DNA of 64,000 bases from Nilaparvata lugens (Eukaryota > Arthropoda > Insecta > Hemiptera > Delphacidae). This document shows positions 23,124 to 34,902 of the stretch, in pieces. The stretch spans positions 62,552,586 to 62,616,585 of the forward strand of contig NC_052504.1 in the NCBI RefSeq assembly GCF_014356525.2. The letters run 5' to 3'. Position numbers and translations under genes: made by a program. How positions within the stretch are numbered: position 1 is the stretch's first letter; every line of letters starts with the position of its first letter. The notes under the pieces are model-generated. The model had not been told where the DNA came from. It did not search any database and saw only the letters and a list, made by a program, of their open reading frames with translations.

Positions 23124-25887
23124 ATTGAGTTTTTTAAATAGCAAAAACTTATCATTCGACGGATATACAATCGATCTTCACTATCAAAATTTCAATACCA
23201 TAAATAAAGATAATGAGGAAGGTTAATTTAAGCAAGTAAGTAGTCTGAAATAAAAAAATTATACTTCACAATCTCACAAGAAAACTCTTTCACATCCATT
23301 GTAATCAGAGAGTACGTATGTAATGTGAGATTCTATCAGAAAACGAACTCATGATATCCATAGAATAACAATGTTACCGGCTACAAATGAATTGTGCGGC
23401 ATGTGGCTGTTTGGGGGATTGCTGGTATATTCTTGTTACAAGAGAATACGACATAATATTCCAGAATTCCCATTTCATGATCGAAGCATTTGTCTTATGT
23501 GACCTACTGGTGATGACATTTATTTTTAGGAACTGTACACCTGGATGAAAATGATCATCAATTCGTCGTCGCAGCATGGAACTCACATAAATAGCCGTCT
23601 CTAGAGGCTGAGGCTCCAGACTCCATTCGGTGTCATTTGTCTCAGTTCTTTCTAGCTTCACCCCTTTCTTGCTCTAACTCACACCAGGGTCTATCTAGAT
23701 GTACTTTTTGATTCTTTTTTTCCAGCTGAGTCCGAACTCTTCTCCATTGCTTGTTCCTATACCACTCCGGTTTTTCGGGGGCAACCAATCTATTTCATTT
23801 CTCTTTCCTCTTTCTCAACAGAGTAGGAAGTCTTGTCCGGCTATGACTTTTCATTCCTCTCCTTCGACTTTCGACTGTTCAAGCACTCTCTTGAGTAATG
23901 GCATTGCACAAATGTCATTACTATGGTGATGTGGAGAATTGGATCACATTCAACAGAATCATATTCGAAAAGCATCATATCTGAGAAAATAATGAGAAAA
24001 TAATCACCTCAAAGGAAATATCTCTTTCTATGTTGATATTTGCATGAATACGTCAGTTTGATAATAAGAACACTCTGGTAATACTTTTGTAATTCATATT
24101 CTTCAAGAGGCTAATATAGATAAATTTGAGCATTTTGTCTCACCCTTTCAACTAGAGATTTCTAATCTAATTAATACAAACTCTAATATACAAATCAATT
24201 CAATGGCAATATCGAACCGATACCCCGATAATGAATCAATTTGATGGGACCAAGCTTCTGATTCTATCAAGAAAGTGTGAAAATGTTCAATTGGATGGAA
24301 TCAACTGTAAAACGATCATTATCGCCGGTTATGATAAAGTCTGTCGAATGTCAGACAAAAGCAGATATGATAATCGTCGGAGTAGAATAACTCCAGCAGA
24401 GAAGCATTGGCAACAATACAATACTATAACAGTAGTCCCTTTGAGCTGTGTATATGACAAAAAGGGGGATTGTGATTTAGCAGCGTGACTAAAATGCGTT
24501 AGTCATTTCGCAAACTATGTGATTTGATTAGTCATCTGGACACAGGTGAAACTAGGGATGGATGAGGGACAGAAGAGCGTATCCCAGGTGAAATATCGGT
24601 TCGATATTATTTAAGGCTTTGTTAGTGCATCAACATTGGCCAGAGGATTATTCCGCTCCCAGGGATGTTATTGGCTGCTGCCACAATACACTTTTATTTG
24701 CATGTGTTCGCCAACCAGGAACAATAAACATGTTGTCGCTTATGATGGTTATGACTCAATTTGGAATGCCCACGGCATTTTCCAGTCATAAGTCCAACTA
24801 AACCCAAGGCTCATTAATATTTCGATCATAAATAAAACCCACCCGAATAATCGACCTGCAATATAATGAAGGGACTCTGTACACAATATCCGTCTTTTTC
24901 ATTGCATGCATGTAGTCATTGAATCAACAAATTCGATATTGTAGGTCAACGATTCGATATTTTATTGCTTCAACATTCATTATTTGAGAGTACATTGGTA
25001 CAAATTGGTAAAACAGTTACTCTCTCACTGAAATGTTCTTGAATGAATTCGTCAAGTTTTTTTGGCCTTCAGCGAGCTCAATAATTGGAAAAATATTGTA
25101 ACACTCCAATGTCTATAGTAAAAGAAATTAGATCAAAGACTCTATTACTCATACTAGTCACTTTTATCAACACAAACACACGTGCAAGGTTTTCCTGGAA
25201 GTATTACGAGCAAGCCCTCACATCTGGTCACTATTCTATTAGATGCAAGGCCGGGATCATCTCCAAGAAATATTATTAAGCGTTTCATTGAATACCATAA
25301 ATTATTATTTCTGAGGTCGGATTCACAGAGCTTCAGTTATTCAGTTTATACAATTTTTCTATTCATTTTTCTCGTAGCTGGAATAAAACACCTAAACATT
25401 ATATTTTTATGAACTTTGTGAATCAATTTCTCCTTCACATCATATTCACAGGCTATTTTCAAACATAATATTGATTTAACCCAAAAAATTGATTATCTTA
25501 AATGGCTCTCTCTCCCATTATTTTGGTTAACCGGTTTTTAATATTATGATGAAGTTTTCATGCAAATAATTAGATTATAAAGATGTAATATTTTGGATAT
25601 GACATAAGCAGTTGAGAATGAGTGCCCCTATCATTCATTGAGCATCAGTTATTATTTATAGAAAATAATTCATGAAAGAATTGTCTTGGGAGATGTATTA
25701 GTTTATTGTATTGTATTGGGAGAATGTGAATAATCATAGAAGGACTCAACATGATAACGCAAGAGCTCTCTATTTTATTGAACGATTCTGATTTTCAATA
25801 AATTGATAATATCTGAGCAGTTTAGCAATAATATGTTGCTTCAAATTTCGAATGTTTGTTATTCTATATTCAATGCTTGTTTTGCAG
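23124..25887. other. Non-coding stretch
   Basis: Several open frames of 60-95 codons occur, but none shows a domain, coherent composition or splice sites. No RNA gene seen. Confidence 0.4.
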
Positions 25888-26137
25888 GACCAATTGACAT
25901 TGCAGTTGGAAGCCGCTCAAAACATCAAGAGCAGAATTGGAATAGCTCTTGAGTGAAATGGAGGGACTGTTATTAGAGAGCTGTTTATGTACACATAGAA
26001 AGGAAAATGAAAAGTTATTGGATAAGCTGTCCGGCCAGAAAGGGGAAATTTGTTTGGGAAAGAAGTCATCAGTGAAGCGGGTCCTCTTGAAGGACTCTGC
26101 CGACTCGACAGGTCAATTTCCCCACTGCCAGCTCTAG
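25888..26137 (+). pseudogene. Exon-like coiled-coil fragment with frameshift
   Basis: After an acceptor-like GTTTTGCAG (ending 25887), one frame reads DQLTLQLEAAQNIKSRIGIA, then stops at 25954. In the frame one base over, the reading continues from 25949 as SEMEGLLLE, then RKENEKLLDKLSGQKGE, then SSVKRVLLKDSADS, to a stop at 26137. The two parts look like one helical protein segment broken by a 1-bp indel. It may be a pseudogene exon, a retrocopy fragment or a sequencing error in a real exon. Family not recognised. Confidence 0.25.
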
Positions 26138-27358
26138 CAATTTTCTAGCAGGGTTCAAGTTTACCAACTGTGTACTCAGTTGACAGAAAGCGTTCGATAA
26201 ATCGCAAAACTGTTTGAGCTCTAGTATTATATTACGTACGGTGGTCTAATCGTACATCAAAAATGTAGGGGCTTGTGCTGATGTATAGGAGGTATTAGGT
26301 TAAGTGATCGAAATTTAATGATGAATTCATCATAAACCTTTCAAGTTCGTGAATAAACCATGTGACCCTTCTTCATTTGATATCATTATAACCAACAAAC
26401 AACATATCAGGCTATTTCAGACAATGACAAGTATATATATGTCATATTTGTCACGTTCCATGATCATTCACATTCTATTTCATCAATATAATACATAAAA
26501 ATAATTATAATACAATAATTATAATACAATATAATACATTCTCTTAAATGTTCAGTATTATCACAATTATATTGACAACCATCCTCATTATTATACCCGA
26601 TGCATCAGCAATGTCTAGGAACTGCTGATATCAAAAGTTTAAATTTATTAATCTGTGGAAATGTGACTATTTGAAGGAATTTTTGAATATTAATCAGTTT
26701 ATCCATTCATTAATCTATGACTGATTGAGGATTAGTGTTGAAGATTTATTGAGTATGTAGACATTTTTGATTGATTGAAATAGACTGTCCTTCATTGGAA
26801 AAAATAGCGGTCCGCAAATATCCACAGGTAGCCCACCAGGATAATGCTAACAACAAATAGGCAGTAATCATTGTGAATGAACGTGCTTATGAAAGCCACG
26901 CCCTTGTTGGAGCAAGGTCTCTGATTACATTCCATTTTCATTATTTCAGCTGTAGCCTACAACCTTATCAAACAAATTACTTTTTCTCTCTTTCATTGTA
27001 GTAAATTCGTCTCTTCCACAGTGGTTTAGAGGATAGTTTGATCATAAAACCATGAACTTCTATTACTCATTAGGCTACTACCGAGTGCACATCAGGCTAT
27101 CAGTTGTTGAAACTGTATACTACCTCTGGACAATAAAATCTAAGAGCTTGAAAGATTCATATTCATAAACTTCTCAAACTCAATAGTACAGAATATAATA
27201 CAGCAGTAAAGAATGCATACAACATAGAAGTTTCCTCTGCTCAATAGAGATGAATAATTCAATGATAGAGTGATAAATAATATTTATAGAGAGATAATAT
27301 GAAATTGTAAACAGAAACATTTATTACAGCAATGGAAAATCCTATTGCTAATCGTAGA
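26138..27358. other. AT-rich non-coding stretch
   Basis: Nothing supported. Confidence 0.5.
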
Positions 27359-27558
27359 TGGGAAAATAATCTACATTCATCAATCATAATAAATATCATA
27401 GTTCTTCATAAAACTCAGAACTTTTCAAGCCTGCTTTTTCCAACCACATTATTTTCTAACTATGGAGAATAATCTACATTCATCAATCATAATATCATAG
27501 TTCTTCATAAAACTCAGAAGTTTTCAAGCCTGCTTTTTCCAACCACATTATTTTCTAA
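27359..27558. repeat. Tandem duplication, two units of about 100 bp
   Basis: The segment beginning ...AATAATCTACATTCATCAATC and ending TTTTCTAACTAT occurs twice in a row (27359-27462, 27463-27558), the second copy lacking about 4 bp and otherwise nearly identical. Looks recent. Confidence 0.85.
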
Positions 27559-28397
27559 CTATAACTGATTACATTATTCTATAACTGAACACCAAATTCA
27601 ATATGAGTTGACAATAATGTTGGTGAATACTCACAAATTCACAAATGAGATAAAAAATCAGTTCTCCCTATCATAGTGAAGTACAGTAGTATAAACTTCC
27701 TTCTTGATGATTCTACTTATAGGATTGCATACAAATCGCAGACAAATCATTGAACAACAACAATCAACTTCCATAACTGTGACCCTCCAACAATTTGAAA
27801 CTCAATTAACTTGATGATACTCATAACTGAGAGTTGGATCAGAACTCTCTGATCAATTGCTTCAGTGACAGGTGCTCGAATTATTCTAGTCAAACTGTGT
27901 TCCGCTTTCAAGGTGAAACTTCTCACATTTCAAATTCCAGTAATGCACCCTCACCAATATATGCAATTAGTGTCATCAATCGATGAGTCCCTCCACAGGA
28001 GTTCGCAGGAGGAACAAACATCGGAAAAATGTTTCCATCAGGCTGATAGTCTTTTGCAGGGATGGAGTACAGCTTTATTAGGTTGTTTTCGTTCGGGGAG
28101 AAAGTTCTGGCAATTGAAGCCCCGTAATCAGAGACCAGTTTCCTCATTCCATTGTGCTATTCGACTTCAATTGGCTCCATCTTCTCTTTTTATCCCTCCA
28201 CAATAGTTGCTTTGACCACGGACCACTATCTTAATTGCCACAGAGTTCGATTGAAAATACCATATTACAGGAAAGTTGTTTTGAACTACCAACTCAAAGC
28301 GAATGTGTGGTTGGGATACAGAATACTGCTCTACTTTTTTGTTGCACTGGAACTTAAAAATTTGATATTACTTAGAAACATCATGCCGCATGGATGA
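27559..28397. other. Non-coding stretch with one doubtful minus-strand frame
   Basis: The minus strand from 28147 to 27923 has an ATG-started 74-codon frame with a protein-like middle (LIKLYSIPAKDYQPDGNIF). It has no homologue I recognise and an overlapping plus-strand frame of 113 codons, so it is not called as a gene. Confidence 0.3.
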
Positions 28398-28620
28398 AAT
28401 TTCAGCATTCATTCTGAAAAATGTAGAAGGAAAATTTAAATTTGGGCTCCGAGGTGCACGAGATTGATATTTTTAGAATCTAAGAGCAAAATTTGGAGAC
28501 TAAATAATTCCTGTTTTCCGGTATGCAGTCCACAAGTTGACATGTTTTGATGCGAATAAACACAACCCTACTCTCTCTTATTATATAGAAACTCTATTGG
28601 CAGAATTTGGAATGTAAATT
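28398..28620 (+). repeat. Dispersed repeat X, solitary copy
   Basis: Related to 36795-37215 (inverted), 39455-39639 and 41553-41743. Shared words include GGTGCACGA, GATATTTTTAGAATCTA, CCACAAGTTGACATGTTTTG and CACAACCCTACTCT, and each copy ends in TTATTATATAGA. It is probably a non-autonomous element; its boundaries are not clean. Confidence 0.7.
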
Positions 28621-31064
28621 TTTGGAATTTGCAAGAGGATTAAGGCAGAAGTTTTCCTAAAGCATTAAGAAAATATTATATAAGGTATTGTTATTTTCAT
28701 ATTCATTGGGTTCTCGAGTTCTTAGAGAATAGGGTATTCATTTATCTCCTTAGAGTTAAGTTGCTATCAGAATAGAGATCAATGCTATTTTTTTTAATGA
28801 TGTTTACTCAATGTAAATTGTATCGTCGTTTAATTCCTAATCCTTATTCCTATCATTAACAGGCCAGCAATGAGATATTTTCAACCTCATTAACTACTAT
28901 ATTATCAGTCCCTATCTGCTTTCTCCAACTGACGGTATCAATCAAAATCAATCAACAATCAAAAGGGAACTATCAGTTTAATGAATTTGGAATCCAATAA
29001 TATTAATGGATACCATTCATGTGAGTGAAGAAATCCAATGAAACCAAAACGTCCAATAACATATCACTGAAAAAATATGGATTGTCACAGAATTAACCTG
29101 TTTGACCCGTGTCACCAAGAAATTTTTTCACAGTTTCGATTTTTGGTTCTGTGACATCTTAAAATTATTGAGACCATAAAATAAAATGAATCTAAGTAAT
29201 GGAAGATATTATTTTTGTCAGAGGCTAGGAAGAATATCAAATGTACTGTTACCTGATAGCAATGAGAATTATACTTATCAACAGCTATGACTGAGATAAG
29301 AACATCATTCTATACGGCATAATTTGGAAGAATTATTCATTGGAAATTATAATTTATTGCAAATAATTTGTAAATTGTTTATAGTCAACCATCAAATTTG
29401 GAGGTTACAACTTTGTTTATGTTAGTGAACAGCTGTTTTGAATGCAGTCAAGAAATTAGTCAAAATGAATTATTTGTACTGCTGAACTTATGTTTCAAAA
29501 CGATGATATAATTACTTCCAAAAAACCAATAATTATTGTAATAAGGATAAGAGTTTCAAAATAAAAATATAATTATTATTGTTGAAAGAATTTATTAATG
29601 GAAATATACAACATGTTAGATATTATAAAAACAAGCATGGTCATGATACAAGCATTATCATTGATAAGAATTATAATATTCATTTTCTTTTATTTATTAA
29701 TGTAATAAGAATCTCTTGTATGAAATATTAATATTGTATAATAATTATTATAGAATCAACCGCATGGACTGATGTAAAAATCTCTGTAGGCCAATCATAG
29801 GTCAGAAAAATGACACCAAAAAGGGATGATATTCAAACATGATATTCTATTCTTGTTATCAGCAACTGGAAAAGGTCTATCATATGCGGTCACACTTTGT
29901 ATGTTGAATAAGGAGAAATATTAAGAGAATTTAATTACTAATAAAAGGCAGATAAGTTGAGTTTATTTATTGTAAAGCAAGAACTATTCTCTCACTCATC
30001 TCTGACGTGATGTATACGTCATACTATTTCCACCAATAGCAAAATTCTATGCAAATTAAGTAAGACGGAACTGCTCCGCAAGAGTTTTTCGAGAAGAGAG
30101 ACACAACTTCCCTTTCAACGCCTTCACTGTAAAGACCTTGTTCTAAAAGTTACCATTTTTCTAGTGAGATTCTTATTTGTTAAATTTTTGTAATGTAAAT
30201 GTTAGCCTATATCTGAGGCAATATTATTCGTTATATTTGTAAAATTATTCTATCAATTGATTACTTCCATGAATCTAAATTTTATTATTAATTTTGTATT
30301 AGTGAAGGAAATAATTAATTTATAAAGAAAATCTCCCATGTGCTGAAGATTGAAGTTGGGACGAACCATCGAATCGAAATTAATTCAAAGAAACTACCAT
30401 ACCGAGGGTTCAGTGTAGGATTTTATACCTGTGTGAAGCATTTAAATAAAGCAACCCCACAGTTCCCACGTAATTTAAATTACGATAATTCGTAATGAAA
30501 CTCTTTGAATTATCAATATTGTTTTATGGCTACTCTGGGCAAATACACTTTCTTTGATATGAGGAACCCCGCTAGAATATTTTTTGGGATATATTGAGTT
30601 TATTGTGATAGAATATTTCAATGTTTCTCTTTGTTAGATTCATGGATTACTTCAATTCCAAAAAGTTTGGAAACTCTGGAATACATTCTTGATGAATGAG
30701 TTTCATAACTGCATCTGCATTCAATCCCTAATCTCCAATGCTTCGGCCCATCAGCTCGGATTCTACATACTCAAGGAGTCGTTTGATATGTTTGTCAAGC
30801 AAGATTGCAGTGTTTATGTTGCTGTCAGCAGTAGATGTGAATCACAGTCATTACCACCATCGCAAGCAGCAGGCATCCTGTGTGAACAGCTGTATTTACG
30901 TTTGCAATTCAAATACCAAATGTGGATCTCATTCATTTCAACGTGTGAAAACATTTCAGATGAACCTGAGCATGGTGATGCTGGTAGCGATGGAGCATCA
31001 ATGGAAAAGCACTATCGCTTTCAAAATCTCCAAAGCCTGCATGGGTCGACTATTTTGAAATAAA
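28621..31064. other. AT-rich non-coding stretch
   Basis: Plus-strand frames of 106 and 124 codons overlap at about 30689-31063. On the minus strand of the same stretch, one frame contains ILLDKHIKRLLEYVESELMG, which reads protein-like but is bounded by stops. None is convincing. Confidence 0.35.
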
Positions 31065-31330
31065 ATAATCATATTGAATGAAGAAGAAAAAGACTAAGAA
31101 ATTGTCAAAAAACCACTGATTTATCGATAATTAGAAAGACCGGTTTCGGTTATTACACCATTGTCAATCTCTGATAGACTCCAAACAGTTTATCAGAGAT
31201 TGACAATGGTGTAATAACCGAAACCGGTATTTCTAATTATCAATAAATAAGTGTTTTTTTGACAATTTCTTGGTCTTTTTCATTCAATATGAATAACCAC
31301 AATATCAACTTCTCAACTACACAAGAAGTG
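31065..31330. mobile_element. Hairpin MITE, copy 1
   Basis: A nearly complete palindrome: left arm about 31065-31177, right arm about 31190-31297, meeting at a 12-bp loop around 31183. Each arm contains GACCGGTTTCGGTTATTACACC or its complement and ATTGTCAATCTCTGATA. Homology with copies 2 and 3 goes on to about 31328 beyond the right arm. No coding. Confidence 0.85.
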
Positions 31331-31547
31331 AAAATAATCATAAATGATACTCTTCATAAAAATCAGCCTGCTCTATACAGGGTTGTTTTCGAACTCCCTA
31401 CCAATACTCTAGGGCATTGTTCCTAGGTGAAAAACATATCTAAATATAATATTTAAATTGTCCGAAAGTCTTCAGTTACTCACACCAGGAGCATTTTGCT
31501 TTTTTCAATCATTATTATTTTTTCTAAATAATGGTTCAACATACGAG

Positions 31548-32202
31548 ATTGAAACTGTGTACAATAATTTATAACAACTAGACAAAGCTACAAAAAAATT
31601 AAGATAATTTTTAAAATTCATAAAACAAAATGGCGGCCATTTGAAACGGATAATTTCACAAAAACTTTACAGTAATAACTTTTTTTAGTAAATTCAATTA
31701 CCTATCAATTTTGGTACCTGACTTACGAAGATTGGTCCAATATTAACTGATATATGGCCGCCTTAGTGATAGTTAACCACTGAAAGTTTGTTGCAGTGCA
31801 AACCAAGGCATGCTAATAGAGTCGCCTCAATGATGCAACAATATTTATTTGTATTGCTTGTTAATAGCAAGCGATTTCCGGTCATTTCAAACGATTAAAT
31901 AACCCTCTAAAGATGGGTCACCAACCACTAAAGCTGCCATATCTCAGTTAATATTGGTTCAATCTTGAAAAGTCAGGTATCAATCGATAGGTAATTGAAT
32001 TTACCAAAAAAAGTTATTCTTGTGAAGTTTTTGTCAAACCACCCGTTTCTGAGTTATTTGAGAAACAAAATTTTAAATAGCCGCCATTTTGTTTTATGAA
32101 TTGGAAAAATTATCATAATTTTTTTCCAGCTTTGTCTAGTTGTTATAGCATAAATGTGATGTACAGTATTACAAGAGTGGAATTTAATCTCATTAGTGTA
32201 TC
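31548..32202. mobile_element. Terminal-inverted-repeat element, about 0.65 kb
   Basis: Arms of about 230-250 bp (31548-31780 and 31950-32202) are inverted, about 75-80 percent alike, with shared words AACAACTAGACAAAGCT, AAACAAAATGGCGGC and AATTCAATTACCTATC. The core of about 170 bp has no ORF. Old non-autonomous DNA transposon. Confidence 0.75.
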
Positions 32203-33394
32203 TCATTTTTGAAGAGAAATATCGGGATGTAGACTACTTCGAGTTATCTGAAGTGGGCTACATAGTCTACAATTATTGGATCTGAGTTTCGATTACTCTC
32301 CACTCAATGCTTTTACTCACTAATTACATTGTATATACTAAATAAGAGAACCTCCTGAATTCTTCGAAATAACAATTCATACGTTACCGTTCTTTTCGAT
32401 CTGTTGTTATATCATTCTAATTGGTGATTGCTTTCGTTTTCAGGGAAGTGATTTTGAATTATTTTCTGCATTTGAAATACGAAATCTCCTATACATTCTG
32501 TCTACTTTTTACTATTGATCTACGTATTTGTATATTGGTAACAATATAAATATATTCATAACAATAATTGAATTTCAAATTTATTTCCTTAAAACAAGCG
32601 GGGGAAAACAATGTAGAACGGTAGAGTGAGCTACGCTATAATAAACAACAACAGATTTTTGCAAGTAAGGTGAAAAGTAATGATATCATAATAAGAATTA
32701 CATCACGTCGATAAAAATGCACCAAGTATTTTCGGAAAATGCATTTCTCTCGATATTAGTTGGATTATAAAATCATTCTCTAGGAAGCTTTATTGAGTGG
32801 TTTATTTCAATTGTATCTCAATGATGCCTTTCATCAAGCAGCGAAAAATTGTTTTGCCAATAATTCGACATTCTGGCTACATTTCATAGCTCATCAAAAT
32901 GAATGACCAGGGTCTCAATGGTCCATTTGCGCGCTCACATTGATACATCGTCCTGCTTCAGCATCGATCCGCTCAGGCCTGTCTGAATTATTAGAAATAC
33001 TCTGCCAGTCAGCACTATTTCAGTTGAGCCTCAAAATAGACGTGTCCGAATTTCCTCCCACGTTCGAGAAGTGCATCCATGTCTTGGTGATAAGCAGGTG
33101 GCACAACAGAAAGAATTGTCGTTTTCACGAAAAAATCGAAGTATACATGTACAGATTATTATGAACAATGACATAAGTTAATCCGTCTCTGTACCTGATA
33201 TCTATAAAATCGTATATAAGAACTGAAAAATCTATCTAGATTACAGAAAAGTGATGGAAACTATATTCTATAGTAACATATGATATGGAAATTTCAATTA
33301 TAATTAAGAGATTGAGAGAAGAAGAATATACATGCTAAAAGACGAACTTTAAACCCTTAAAAACAACCCTTAGAGTTAAAATATTGCTAAAAGA
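32203..33394. other. Non-coding stretch
   Basis: No supported feature. Confidence 0.45.
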
Positions 33395-33575
33395 TTTCTT
33401 AGTGCGCCTCTAAAGGGCCAACTGAACATACCTACCAAATTTGAACGTTTTTGGTCCGGTAGATTTTTAGTTAAGCGAGTGAGTGAGTGAGTGAGTGAGT
33501 GAGTGAGTGAGTGAGTAAGTGAGTGAGTCAGTCAGTCAGTAAGTGAGTGCCATTTCGCTTTTATATATATAGATT
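33395..33575. repeat. Dispersed repeat with (GAGT)n array
   Basis: TACCAAATTTGAACGTTTTTGG leads into a GAGT array at about 33477-33550 with CAGT variants, followed by GCCATTTCGCTTTTATATATA. A tetranucleotide array inside a fixed left and right context suggests a transposon that carries it, not a free microsatellite. Confidence 0.65.
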
Positions 33576-33894
33576 TATATATATATATTTATATATATAT
33601 ATAGATACTAAATACATCGCGTATGAACTAATGAGCTGATCAACTTTTAATTCTGCATAAAGATTATTCATTTACAGACGATGGTAACAATAATTCTTTT
33701 CTGTTTATAGAAAAATAATAATTTTAATGATTGAAACAATTATTTGTAATACAAAGTTCACGTAAGATGATAATATTTGAGCTTATTTTTCCACATCAAT
33801 CAATTAATTTACTTGAATTCAATAATTGAAAAAATTATCCAATTTGTGATTCAAAGTTTATGCCCAACCAAACAGAGCTTTCTGAAAGTGAGTG

Positions 33895-33965
33895 AATCCG
33901 TGGTGTAATATTTATTGGTAGCACGCGTGACTCATGAATTAAAGGTTGCGTGTTCGAGACCGATA
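33895..33965 (+). pseudogene. tRNA-like remnant
   Basis: The stretch has a D-arm-like part with TTGGTAGCACGCG and a B-box-like GTGTTCGAGACC, spaced as in tRNA-derived sequences, followed soon by a T-run. The T-stem and acceptor stem do not pair, so this is a degenerate tRNA or SINE head. Confidence 0.35.
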
Positions 33966-34256
33966 TTTTTTTGCTGAGAATTTTCGATTCTGATAAAGAT
34001 TATCCAAGTCATTTTGACAAAACAATAAATTTAATAATATATCATTCTTTTCTCATGTTTTCTAGTCATAAGGAGATTTCATTCTAGAACACAATATTTT
34101 CCCCAGTAAAAAAACGGGTTAACTGCCAGTACTTGATCAAAATAATTATTTATCTCTGGAACTCTACAATACAGTGGCAATTGAAAATCCGATAAGACTG
34201 ATTCTTTTGAGAAATATAAGCTTTATAGAAAAACGATCAGCGCATAGATAAATGAA

Positions 34257-34631
34257 TTATTTCGAAATAAATTTTCCAATAATTATTGCATCATTATTAT
34301 CATGAAAGACAACAAAAAGGAATGCAAATTTTATAAATGCTTGACATACTTGATTGGAAAAATATGTGATAGTATATACAAATTTCTTGTCGAAACTTTG
34401 ATTGGACATGGCTTCTTCTTCTTCTTTATTTGCCGAACAGTATTGAAGGGCAAATTTTGCACCAGCATTTTCCTTCATAAAATATTGTGAAGGATGGTTC
34501 TCATCGTGTAGGCCTAGGACCTTCTTCCATAGAAAATATATGTCAACATTGAAGATTTTCCAGACTGCTGACAAAATTTCATCCAGTGGGAATCGAAATT
34601 GGATTAATACCATGTTATCATCAATTTTCAT
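34257..34631 (-). CDS. Unidentified 124-codon ORF
   Basis: ATG-started frame. The first two thirds look protein-like (VLIQFRFPLDEILSAVWKIF, then LGLHDENHPSQYFMKENAG), including a short EEEE run coded by a TTC microsatellite on the other strand; the end is hydrophobic. No domain recognised, no promoter or splice context, and AT-rich composition. It may be a decayed gene fragment or chance. Confidence 0.2.
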   Translation of the reverse strand: MKIDDNMVLIQFRFPLDEILSAVWKIFNVDIYFLWKKVLGLHDENHPSQYFMKENAGAKFALQYCSANKEEEEAMSNQSFDKKFVYTITYFSNQVCQAFIKFAFLFVVFHDNNDAIIIGKFISK

Positions 34632-34700
34632 AGCATGATAGATTTAATTTTATTTTCAACCACTTATCAGCAGTTCTGATTTTATTGGAGGTCATAGAGT

Positions 34701-34902
34701 GGAGACCAGCCACTACCTCCGTAAACAAAGCCATAATGCATTCGTGTGACGTCAGCACAGGTAGGACTCCTACACCAATAAAAATACTAGCTTATATAGA
34801 TCAGCTGAAATCAAAGAATTTTTATTGGTGTAGGAGCCCTATCTGTGCTGATGTCACACGAATGCACTATGGCTTTGTTTACGGAGGTGGTGGACCAGCT
34901 CC
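34701..34902. mobile_element. MITE with about 85-bp inverted repeats
   Basis: Left arm (34701-34787) and right arm (34821-34902) share, inverted, CCTCCGTAAACAAAGCCATA, GCATTCGTGTGACGTCAGCAC and TCCTACACCAATAAAAAT. The loop is about 33 bp. The open frame crossing it (34685-35008) is a by-product. Confidence 0.8.
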
